Below are positions 1 through 7,661 of a stretch of 9,392 nucleotides of DNA, in pieces. The DNA is from Bacteroidota bacterium (GTDB taxonomy: Bacteria > Bacteroidota > Bacteroidia > J057), in the NCBI GenBank assembly GCA_003696875.1, contig RFHL01000044.1, positions 1 through 9,392 of the forward strand. The letters are read 5' to 3'. Each line of letters opens with the position of its first letter. Position 1 is the stretch's first letter. The position numbers and the translations under genes are program-made. The notes beneath the pieces were generated by a model, which did no database searches, was not told the DNA's origin, and worked only from the letters and a program-made list of their open reading frames with translations.

Positions 1-2
1 CG

Positions 3-1016
3 ACGTTCCTGGTGCTGGGCGGCTTGCTGGTAGCCCTTCTGATCTGGGGACAGAGCCAGTCCCTACAGCTTGAGAACCAGCAGCGGGCGCAGCAACTGCA
101 CCAGGATTCCCTGCTTCAGCATCAGGCACGGCAACAGCTGCAGGCGCAGCTGATGATCGATTTACTGGCCGAGGTGCGGGCCCGGCTGGCAGAAAACCAG
201 GGCCAAAGCCTGCCCGAGCCGGTCATCGACCGGCTGGCCCGGACCAGTGCGGCCTTCGAGCCTTATCCCAGCCCCGATACGCTGTCGAGTCCCTCTCTGA
301 GCCCCGAACGGGGGTTGCTGCTGCGGACCCTGCTGAGTATGGAGATGGACAGTGCCGTTTTGGGCCAGATCACACAACGTGTCACCTTTGCGCATGCCGA
401 TCTGAGGGAGGTGGACCTGGAGGGACTGGACCTCAGCGGGGCCGACCTGCGGAGTGCGAGTTTCCAGAATGCCCGGTTGAAGGGCTTCGTTTGCCGGGAC
501 TGCGACCTGCGGCGGGCCGACTTCACCGCCGCCCAGGCGGCGGGGATGGATCTGAGCGACTCAGATCTGCGGCGGGCGATCTTTCATGGGACCGAGGCGC
601 GGGGCGCGCGCCTTTTCCACACCTATCTAGACGGGGCCGACCTCTCCCGGGCCGTTCTGGAGCAGGCCGACCTGAGTGAGTCGATCTTCCAGTGGGGACA
701 GATGGGGGGAGCCAACCTCGCCGGGGCAACGGCGCGCCGTACCGATTTCATGAAGACCGGCATGGTTCGGGTCAATTTTGCCGGGGCCGACCTCCGCGGC
801 GCTTGCCTGCGCCGCACCGACCTGAATCAGGCCAATTTTCTGAATGTTCGCTTGGATGACGTTTCGGTCAACGAATCAGACTGGCTGGACCTGCTGGCGG
901 ATTGGGCGGTGAGTGGGGCCACGGCGGTACAGCAGGCCTACCGGGTGGTGCACGACACTGTCGGGCGATTTCAGAATTCCCAGTTTGTCCTGGCTCCCCG
1001 TCAGTACACCCCCTAG
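3..1016 (+). CDS. Membrane-anchored pentapeptide-repeat protein (5' end cut by window edge)
   Basis: The reading frame is open to the left edge (codons from base 3 read T-F-L-V-L), so the true start lies outside the window; the GTG at base 12 is probably internal. Numbering from that GTG, residues 1-13 are the visible part of a hydrophobic membrane segment. Residues 14-65 are a very Gln-rich, probably helical or coiled-coil stretch. Residues about 129-284 are pentapeptide repeats of A(D/N)LXX type (for example ADLRE, ADLRS, ADLSR, ADLSE, ANLAG, ADLRG), which in known structures fold as a right-handed quadrilateral beta-helix. The C-terminal 50 residues leave the repeat and look helical. Pentapeptide proteins serve as scaffolds or binding partners, and no enzymatic motif is visible, so function is unknown. 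It is the only plus-strand gene, and its TAG overlaps the stop of the converging lipoprotein gene. Fold confidence is high; role cannot be assigned. Confidence 0.85.
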   Translation, partial: TFLVLGGLLVALLIWGQSQSLQLENQQRAQQLHQDSLLQHQARQQLQAQLMIDLLAEVRARLAENQGQSLPEPVIDRLARTSAAFEPYPSPDTLSSPSLSPERGLLLRTLLSMEMDSAVLGQITQRVTFAHADLREVDLEGLDLSGADLRSASFQNARLKGFVCRDCDLRRADFTAAQAAGMDLSDSDLRRAIFHGTEARGARLFHTYLDGADLSRAVLEQADLSESIFQWGQMGGANLAGATARRTDFMKTGMVRVNFAGADLRGACLRRTDLNQANFLNVRLDDVSVNESDWLDLLADWAVSGATAVQQAYRVVHDTVGRFQNSQFVLAPRQYTP

Positions 1017-1990
1017 CCGGGCTGGTAGCGGCGCACGAAATTGAGTTTTTCGGTGAAGCGCTGTACAATGGTGTCCTGCGTCCGGAAGGGACTAAACCCT
1101 ACCTTCAGCCCCCAGGCGTAGTACGCCTGGATGTCGTTGAGGTAGTCGCGCAGCAACTCGGGCGTCCACGGCTTCTCGGCGTGGAGGTCGTATTTCTTCC
1201 GCAAGACCAGGCCCAGTTCCTGCCCCCATTCGTTGTTGACGATGTCGACGTAGTTGTCGATCGGATTGACTTCAGGGTCAGTGAGTTGATCCGGGCGAAA
1301 CTGGCCCGAGATCAACTCGGGCATGGTGTTACGTTCGTGTACATCGGCCACGAAGTCGGCCAATTCCTCCGAATACAGCGAGGTGATAAAGGCCTGGGCC
1401 GTCACATGGTTAAACGTGTTGAGGTAGCCCTTTTCCGAGCTGTCCCGGGGAAAGCGAAAGGCCTGCTCTGGCGTGTTGATGTGGTCGACCATGGTCGAGG
1501 CCAGGTCAAAAAAGGCCGGGTCTCCTTCGCCAAAAAAGTCCTGCCGCCAGCGAGAGAGCACAAAAATACGCTGCAGGTAGGGGCGGTTGGCCACGGCAAA
1601 GGGAGATTTGAGGCCAACGGCGATTTTCTCGGCGGTTCCCCCTACGTAGGCCTCGAGAAAATCACTTTCGTCCACCCCCCAGCTGAGCAGGCTCACCACC
1701 TGCCGGCCATCGCTACAGTGGGTGAGGCGCACCAGCGAGTCGCCCCTGGGGACGCGTATTCCCGCCCCTTGGGGCGGATAGTATTCCAGCTGCACCACCT
1801 GTTGCAGCTCTTCCAGGGTTTCAAAGCGAGAGGCCAGCAAGGCCCCCTGAATGCCCGCCCAGGGAGGGGCTTCGCCTTGATAAGCCAGTGGGTCGGCGTA
1901 GGCACAAGGCGTAGTACGCTCGTCGGTCAGGGAGCGAGGCGCGCAGCTGGCGATTAAGAGGCAGAGCGAAAAAAAAAGACGGGATGGCAT
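1013..1990 (-). CDS. Predicted lipoprotein with a C-terminal His/Glu-Asn domain (possibly DUF6973-like)
   Basis: A 325-residue protein with a type II signal peptide: R4, a hydrophobic stretch from L5, and lipobox I-A-S-C with the lipidated cysteine at residue 16. It is predicted to be anchored to a cell-envelope membrane facing the periplasm or outside. No enzyme family is recognised with certainty. The segment at residues 190-260 has His195, a helix ending in HE (218-219), then DNYVDIVNNEWGQELG (245-260). This spacing of a His, an HE and a D..NN..G..G element resembles what I recall of DUF6973 (helical, function unknown); that is a tentative memory-based match. The ATG at 1990 is chosen because it directly precedes the signal peptide. 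The start lies 30 bp after the esterase stop, so the two are probably co-transcribed. A run of nine T within codons 5-8 is a potential slippage tract. The stop overlaps the converging pentapeptide gene. Confidence 0.8.
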   Translation of the reverse strand: MPSRLFFSLCLLIASCAPRSLTDERTTPCAYADPLAYQGEAPPWAGIQGALLASRFETLEELQQVVQLEYYPPQGAGIRVPRGDSLVRLTHCSDGRQVVSLLSWGVDESDFLEAYVGGTAEKIAVGLKSPFAVANRPYLQRIFVLSRWRQDFFGEGDPAFFDLASTMVDHINTPEQAFRFPRDSSEKGYLNTFNHVTAQAFITSLYSEELADFVADVHERNTMPELISGQFRPDQLTDPEVNPIDNYVDIVNNEWGQELGLVLRKKYDLHAEKPWTPELLRDYLNDIQAYYAWGLKVGFSPFRTQDTIVQRFTEKLNFVRRYQPG

Positions 1991-2020
1991 AGAGGCGGCG
2001 GCGTCGGCAGCGTGGCGGAA

Positions 2021-3220
2021 TCAGAACAACATCGGCACAAACTCGGACAGGTAGATGCGCCAGTTGCGCCAGATGTGGCCGCCCTCAGACTCGCGGTAGG
2101 TGTAGGGCATACCCATCTCGTCGAGTTTCTTCCGGAATGCTACGTTGGCGGGGTAGAGAAAATCGGATTTGCCGATCGCGATCCAGTACAAGGCGTAGCC
2201 GTTGTCCATCTGGGCTTTCAGGGTCTCGTCGATCCGGTCATAGACCGCGGCGGTGGCATCCTCCCGGGGCATGATGGCCGCCGAAAACAGTCCCATATAG
2301 TCAAAGGTGTTGGGGTGGTAGCGCGAAATATGCATGGTGTGGAAGCCCCCCATGGATAGCCCCGCGATGGCGCGGGCCTTCTGGTTCTTCTTTACCCGGT
2401 AGTTTGCCTCTACAAAGTTGACGATGTCCATAAAGTGGGCTTCGTAGGTGCCATCCATGGTCCGGGGGATCATGAAGGCGGGCTTGTAAAAGCCCCGGCT
2501 CCCCTGGCCGGGCGCCGCATCCTGGATGACGTTGCCATTGGGCATCACGACGATCATGGGTTTGGCTTTACCCTGGGCGATCAGGTTGTCCATGATCTGG
2601 GCCGTGCGGCCCAGCTCGATCCAGGCCTCTTCGTCGCCGCCGGCGCCGTGGAGGAGATAGAGGACCGGGTACTTTTCCCGGCTGGCTTCGTAGCCGGGCG
2701 GGGTGTAGATGGTCAGTCGCCGGTCCATGCCCAGACCAGGCGAGTCGTACCAGCGGCGGGCAACGGTGCCATGCGGGATATCCTGTACCCGGTAGAGATC
2801 AGCCCGCTCCCCCGGAATGATGAAGAGATTGGTGACCGAGGCCACATCCCGGATCAGAAAGGGGTTGTTGGGGTCCGTGGCCCGCAGGCCGTCCACGATA
2901 AAGGCATAGGTGTACAGCTCTGGCGCGAGGGCTTCACTCTGGAAGCTCCAGACGCCGTTTTCGTCCCGGACCAGGGAAGCTTTGCCCGGTACGTCCATTT
3001 CCCCGTAAGGGGTCTGCATCTTGACTGTGGGCAGAAAATCACCCGTAATCTGCACGGAGTCCGCATGTGGAGCCTGAAATCGGAAGGTGACCGACTTATC
3101 CTCATGGATTTCCGGCGACACGATTTCCTGCCGGCTAAATAGGGCCTCCTGTGCCGGGAGCGCGGCAGGCAGGATGAGCAGGCAGATCAGGAGGGCGCGT
3201 AGCGTAGTAGTAGGATCCAT
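2021..3220 (-). CDS. Secreted esterase, alpha/beta hydrolase (esterase D / feruloyl-esterase type) with N-terminal Ig/CBM48-like domain
   Basis: A 399-residue protein when started at the ATG at 3220. This start gives a clean signal peptide (hydrophobic residues 8-20, cleavage probably after LPA-Q near 23-24). The open frame extends upstream, but that stretch runs into the helicase gene and has no secretion signal. Residues about 30-135 form a beta-rich early-set/CBM48-like domain (ITGDF, GVWSF, YTYAFIVDG, DPNNP). Residues about 150-399 are the hydrolase: LYLLHGAGG (oxyanion region, 187-195), nucleophile Ser289 in GLSMGG, Asp353 in GKSDFLY and His382 in EGGHIW complete the triad. The family includes feruloyl and acetyl-xylan esterases and enterochelin-esterase-like enzymes that hydrolyse carboxylic esters. 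The substrate cannot be told from sequence, though the N-terminal domain suggests a glycan or plant-polymer ester. It is probably the first gene of an operon with the lipoprotein; no clear promoter or Shine-Dalgarno is seen. Confidence 0.9.
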   Translation of the reverse strand: MDPTTTLRALLICLLILPAALPAQEALFSRQEIVSPEIHEDKSVTFRFQAPHADSVQITGDFLPTVKMQTPYGEMDVPGKASLVRDENGVWSFQSEALAPELYTYAFIVDGLRATDPNNPFLIRDVASVTNLFIIPGERADLYRVQDIPHGTVARRWYDSPGLGMDRRLTIYTPPGYEASREKYPVLYLLHGAGGDEEAWIELGRTAQIMDNLIAQGKAKPMIVVMPNGNVIQDAAPGQGSRGFYKPAFMIPRTMDGTYEAHFMDIVNFVEANYRVKKNQKARAIAGLSMGGFHTMHISRYHPNTFDYMGLFSAAIMPREDATAAVYDRIDETLKAQMDNGYALYWIAIGKSDFLYPANVAFRKKLDEMGMPYTYRESEGGHIWRNWRIYLSEFVPMLF

Positions 3221-3327
3221 TTGGGAGAAATAAAAAAATGGGCTTATTGAGGATTTCGCCAGACCAGATGCTGGGGACGGCAAGCACCCTCTCAGCTTGG
3301 CCTTGGGATTCAGCCTAGAAATGTACG

Positions 3328-3354
3328 GCCTTTTGGGGAAAATCCCGAAACGGC
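3328..3354 (-). terminator. Imperfect hairpin just after the helicase stop; possible weak terminator
   Basis: Two bases after the rhlE stop codon, the minus strand can fold GCC-TTT-GGGA / TCCC-AAA-GGC with two symmetric 1x1 mismatches and a TTT loop, giving 10 pairs. The bases that follow (CGTACATTTC) are only mildly T-rich, so this could be a weak terminator or a 3'-end-stabilising hairpin. It is the best candidate separating the helicase from the esterase 136 bp downstream. A second bulged hairpin at 3279-3302 has no T tract. Confidence 0.3.
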
Positions 3355-3356
3355 TG

Positions 3357-4628
<1,272 letters not shown>

Positions 4629-4708
4629 ATATGGGATAAATGGCTCACGGCCGGGCTTGCTGCACCCGTGGCCTTGCCCGATAAGGGGAGGCGTGCCTTG
4701 TATAGATC

Positions 4709-4725
4709 ACAGCCCTAGGGGCTGT
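4709..4725. repeat. Short inverted repeat (7 bp arms, 3 nt loop) upstream of rhlE
   Basis: ACAGCCCTAGGGGCTGT has seven perfect base pairs (ACAGCCC with GGGCTGT) around a three-base centre. It lies about 80 bp before the helicase start, next to an eight-base A/T homopolymer (4732-4739). It could be an RNA hairpin in the leader or an operator for a dimeric regulator. It is not a typical terminator for the minus strand, because the T run lies 5' of it. Confidence 0.35.
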
Positions 4726-4842
4726 CAGGTCAAAAAAAAGTGCTTCCAACAGGCTTTTTTCATACCAAGCAAAAGCCTCCTGAAAGCAGCATGGGCGAAA
4801 AAGAACAGGGCGGTCATCAGGACTATTCCCGGGTACCGGCCT

Positions 4843-4850
4843 CAAAGATA
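4843..4850 (-). promoter_or_regulatory. Possible Bacteroidota -7 promoter element for rhlE
   Basis: On the minus strand the bases read TATCTTTG, matching the Bacteroidota -7 consensus TAnnTTTG. No convincing TTTG/TTG element sits about 19-21 bp upstream. If used, it would give a leader of roughly 210 nt. An eight-base match with four fixed T/G positions can occur by chance. Confidence 0.2.
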
Positions 4851-4907
4851 GGCAAAAAGGCGGGTTTGTTGTGCATCGGTGAGGCACGGGTATGGTCCAA
4901 ACAAACT

Positions 4908-4930
4908 GGGGCAGGCCCCAGGCCTGCCCC
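4908..4930 (-). terminator. Intrinsic terminator after the acyl-CoA synthetase-GNAT gene
   Basis: A near-perfect GC-rich palindrome: GGGGCAGGCC pairs with GGCCTGCCCC (10 bp, 3-base loop). On the minus strand it is followed by AGTTTGTTTGG, a moderately T-rich tail; on the plus strand the following bases are not T-rich. It starts 26 bp past the stop of the fusion gene, so it most likely ends the deacetylase-synthetase operon. Confidence 0.75.
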
Positions 4931-4955
4931 ATTGCCTATCACGTTGCCCGGCCGC

Positions 4956-7652
4956 TTATTGCGGGGAGAGCACCATCTCCGAAGCCACCTCTGCCTCGGC
5001 ATAGCAGGTCTCAAAGTCCTTGCTGGTAATGCGGAAGCCGCGTTTTTTCAGGATGTGGACCATCTTCACATTCTGCTTCAGGATGTTGGCATAGACGGTC
5101 TTGATCTGCATCTTGGCCGCGATTTCCAGGATGTAGTCGGTCATCCGGTTGCCCAGGCCCTGGCCCTGCCAGGGGTCAGCGATCACAATGGCAAACTCGG
5201 CCGAGTTGCGGGTAATGTCGGCTACGATGCGGGCCACACCGGCCATGACCTTGCGGCCGTCTTCTTCCAACTCGGCGATGATGGCCATCTCCCGGTCATA
5301 GTCGATCTGGGTAAAGCGTATCAGCATGGAGTGGGTCACCTGTGGGATAAACTCGAAGAAGCGGAAGTACTGCGTCTGCTCCGAAAATTTGGTGAACATC
5401 TCTTCTTCCATGGGCTCATCCTCCGGGCGTATCGGCCGCAGCACGGCCTCTCTTCCGTCCTGCAGGGTATAGCTTGTGATATACTCTTTGGGATAGGGCC
5501 GGATGATGAGGTGCGAATAGGGGGCTACGTCCTTGCCGGCGGTCTCTTTGTCCAGAATAACCTTGGCGTCAAGCACCACGCCGCCATTTTCGTCCACCAC
5601 AAAGGGGTTGATGTCGATCTCGGCGATTTCCGGGAAGTCCATCACCAGGTAGGCAAACTTGTACAGCAGAAACTGGATCGAAGGGATGTCTACCCCGGGC
5701 ATCCCGCGGTAGCCCTGCAGCAGTTTGTAGATCTTGGTTTCCTCGATGATCCGCTGAGCGAGGTTCATGTTGAGCGGAGGCAGGCCCATGTGCAGGTCTT
5801 TGAAGACCTCCACGGCCACACCGCCCATGCCAAAGACGATCACCGGCCCGAAGATGGGGTCCTTTTTGGAGCCAATCAGCAGCTCGTACCGGCGGCCCAC
5901 CATGGGCTCGATCAGCACCCCGACCAGATCCGCCTCGGGCTTGGCCGCCCGCGCCGAGTCCATGATGTGGTTGAAGGTGCGCTCCGCAAGGCTCGCACTC
6001 GTGATGTTGAGTTGCACCCCGCCCACATCGGTCTTATGCTGGATGTCGGGCGAAACGATCTTCATTACGACCGGGAAACCCAACTCGGCCGCCACCTTGC
6101 CGGCCTCTTCGGGGCTGTGTACCAGGCGGGTATCGAGCACCGGGATCTGATAGCTACGCATCAGGGCCTTGGCCTCGTTTTCGGTCAGGGCATAGCGTCC
6201 CTCGTCGATGATGTCATCGAGCATGGCCCGGGCGGCATCGGTATCGGGCGTAAATTGATGGGGGATGGTGGCGGGCGTCTCCGTCAGCAGCTTGATGTTC
6301 TCGGCGTACTGATACATCTTCAGGAAGGAGTCTACCGCCGACTCAGGGTAGCGGTAATTGGGGATGCCTCCTGCTTCCAAAATGTCGCGGGCCTCTTCCA
6401 CATCCTGCTCGCCCAGCCAGGCGGCCAGCATGGTTTTGTTGGTTTTCTTGGCCAGGGCCAGGAGTTCCTCGGCCACGGCCTCGGGCCGGGTGATCGCCTG
6501 CGGCGTGAAGATGGTCAGCAGTCCATCCACATTGGGATCAGCCAGACAGGCCTTGATCGCCTCGCGATAGCGCTCGGGCGAGGCATCCCCCAGGACATCC
6601 ACCGGGTCGCGGTGGCTCCAGGTCGGAGGCAGGATTTCATTCAGCCGCCCAAAGGTGGTGGAGGTAAACTGGGCCAGCTCGCCGCCATGGGCCATGAGGT
6701 AGTCGGTCGCCAGCACGCCGGGACCTCCGGCGTTGGTCACGATGGCGAGGCGCTTGCCACGGGGGCGCTTCTGCATAGAGAGGGCCTGGGCCAGGTTAAA
6801 CATCTGGCTGATCCGCTCCACCCGCAAAATACCTGCGCGCTTGAAGGCCGCATCAAAGGAGGCATCATTGCCCGCCAGCGTGCCGGTATGGGACATCGCC
6901 ACCTTGGAACCTTCGTCACTGCGACCGGCCTTGAGGACAATGATTGGCTTGGTCCGGGCAAAGGCCCGGGCAGCACTCATGAATTGCCGTGCATTTGTCA
7001 TGGACTCCATGTAGATCAGAATACACGAGGTCCGCGAGTCGTTGCCAAAGTAGTCGATCAGGTCGTGAAAGCCCACATCAATCATCGAGCCGATGGAGAT
7101 AAAGTGGCTGAAGCCGACATTCTGGTCGGCGGCCCAGTCTAGAATGGCGGTACAGAGCGCTCCCGATTGGGAGATAAAGGCGATGTTGCCGGGCAGGGCC
7201 ATGCGGTTGGCAAAGCTGGCGTTGAGGCGTAGCCGGGGATTGATCAGCCCCAGACAGTTAGGGCCCACGATGCGCATGCCATACGACTGGGCAATCTCCA
7301 GCATTTCGGCCGCCATGCGGTTGCCTTCTTCGCCAACTTCCTTAAAACCAGCCGATAAGATGAGCAAGCCGCCCACCCCCGCTTCGCCGCAGGCGTGCAC
7401 CAGACCGGGCACGGTAGCCGCCGGCGTAGCGATGACGGCCAGATCAATCTCATCAGGGATCTGCCCGACCTCGGGGTAGCAGCGTACGCCGAGTACGCTC
7501 TTTTGCTTGATGTTTACAGGATAAATGATGCCGGTATAGCCCGAGGCGATCAGATTTTTCATCAGGGCATAGCCTACGGAGCCGGGGTTGTTGGAGGCGC
7601 CGATGACGGCGACGGTTTTAGGGGAAAATATCTTATCAAGTTTTTCGACCAT
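4956..7652 (-). CDS. ADP-forming acyl-CoA synthetase fused to a C-terminal GNAT acetyltransferase (Pat/PatZ-like)
   Basis: An 898-residue protein combining alpha and beta parts of an NDP-forming acyl-CoA synthetase with a GNAT domain, the architecture of protein lysine acetyltransferases Pat/PatZ. Residues 1-130 are a CoA-binding Rossmann domain (VAVIGASNNPGSVGY, 14-28; IVGPNCLGL, 128-136). Residues 150-460 are succinyl-CoA-ligase-like (FISQSGALC, 159-167), with His255 in SHTGTLAG, the residue phosphorylated in active enzymes. Residues about 475-710 are an ATP-grasp domain (SPDIQHKTDVGGV with His539; EIDINPFVVDENG). Residues 735-885 are GNAT, with acetyl-CoA loop QGQGLG (829-834) and Glu819 at the position of the catalytic Glu of Salmonella Pat. 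E. coli PatZ lacks the histidine as I recall it, so this protein may still make ATP from acyl-CoA as well as acetylate proteins. The ATG at 7652 lies 9 bp after the deacetylase stop, indicating one operon. The family is certain; dual activity is inferred. Confidence 0.93.
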   Translation of the reverse strand: MVEKLDKIFSPKTVAVIGASNNPGSVGYALMKNLIASGYTGIIYPVNIKQKSVLGVRCYPEVGQIPDEIDLAVIATPAATVPGLVHACGEAGVGGLLILSAGFKEVGEEGNRMAAEMLEIAQSYGMRIVGPNCLGLINPRLRLNASFANRMALPGNIAFISQSGALCTAILDWAADQNVGFSHFISIGSMIDVGFHDLIDYFGNDSRTSCILIYMESMTNARQFMSAARAFARTKPIIVLKAGRSDEGSKVAMSHTGTLAGNDASFDAAFKRAGILRVERISQMFNLAQALSMQKRPRGKRLAIVTNAGGPGVLATDYLMAHGGELAQFTSTTFGRLNEILPPTWSHRDPVDVLGDASPERYREAIKACLADPNVDGLLTIFTPQAITRPEAVAEELLALAKKTNKTMLAAWLGEQDVEEARDILEAGGIPNYRYPESAVDSFLKMYQYAENIKLLTETPATIPHQFTPDTDAARAMLDDIIDEGRYALTENEAKALMRSYQIPVLDTRLVHSPEEAGKVAAELGFPVVMKIVSPDIQHKTDVGGVQLNITSASLAERTFNHIMDSARAAKPEADLVGVLIEPMVGRRYELLIGSKKDPIFGPVIVFGMGGVAVEVFKDLHMGLPPLNMNLAQRIIEETKIYKLLQGYRGMPGVDIPSIQFLLYKFAYLVMDFPEIAEIDINPFVVDENGGVVLDAKVILDKETAGKDVAPYSHLIIRPYPKEYITSYTLQDGREAVLRPIRPEDEPMEEEMFTKFSEQTQYFRFFEFIPQVTHSMLIRFTQIDYDREMAIIAELEEDGRKVMAGVARIVADITRNSAEFAIVIADPWQGQGLGNRMTDYILEIAAKMQIKTVYANILKQNVKMVHILKKRGFRITSKDFETCYAEAEVASEMVLSPQ

Positions 7653-7661
7653 GATAATAGG

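Larger units (their letters stand above)
4629..4907 (-). promoter_or_regulatory. Non-coding, hairpin-rich region upstream of rhlE (possible long 5' leader)
   Basis: No credible gene is seen between the helicase start and the terminator of the upstream operon. Read on the minus strand, it holds a possible -7 box (TATCTTTG, 4843-4850) without a clear -33 partner, an 8 bp inverted repeat AGGCTTTT/AAAAGCCT (4751-4758 with 4771-4778), a run of eight T (4732-4739) and a compact palindrome (4709-4725). AAAAGCCT can pair either with the upstream AGGCTTTT or, as part of AAAAAAGC, with the downstream GC and T run. Such mutually exclusive folding is attenuator-like. Long structured leaders are known for some cold-induced RNA helicase genes. 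Regulation here is inferred from sequence shape only. Confidence 0.3.

Noticed and set aside
902..1957. A 351-codon plus-strand open frame
   Set aside because: It overlaps the pentapeptide gene in another frame and is antisense to the lipoprotein gene, which has a proper signal peptide and lipobox.
3279..3302. A bulged 7 bp hairpin (GGC-AAGC with GCTTGGCC) considered as a terminator for rhlE
   Set aside because: No T-rich tail follows on either strand. The hairpin at 3328-3354, directly after the stop, is a better though still weak candidate.
4645..4932. A 95-codon minus-strand frame in the region before rhlE
   Set aside because: The product is Pro/Arg/Cys-rich with no domain, and it runs through the hairpins and the terminator. 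It has no sign of selection as a coding sequence.
4740..7142. An 800-codon open frame on the plus strand
   Set aside because: It is antisense to the synthetase-GNAT gene, whose minus-strand product matches a known family throughout. The plus product has no recognisable domain and is His/Gly/Val-rich, as expected for a GC-biased shadow frame.
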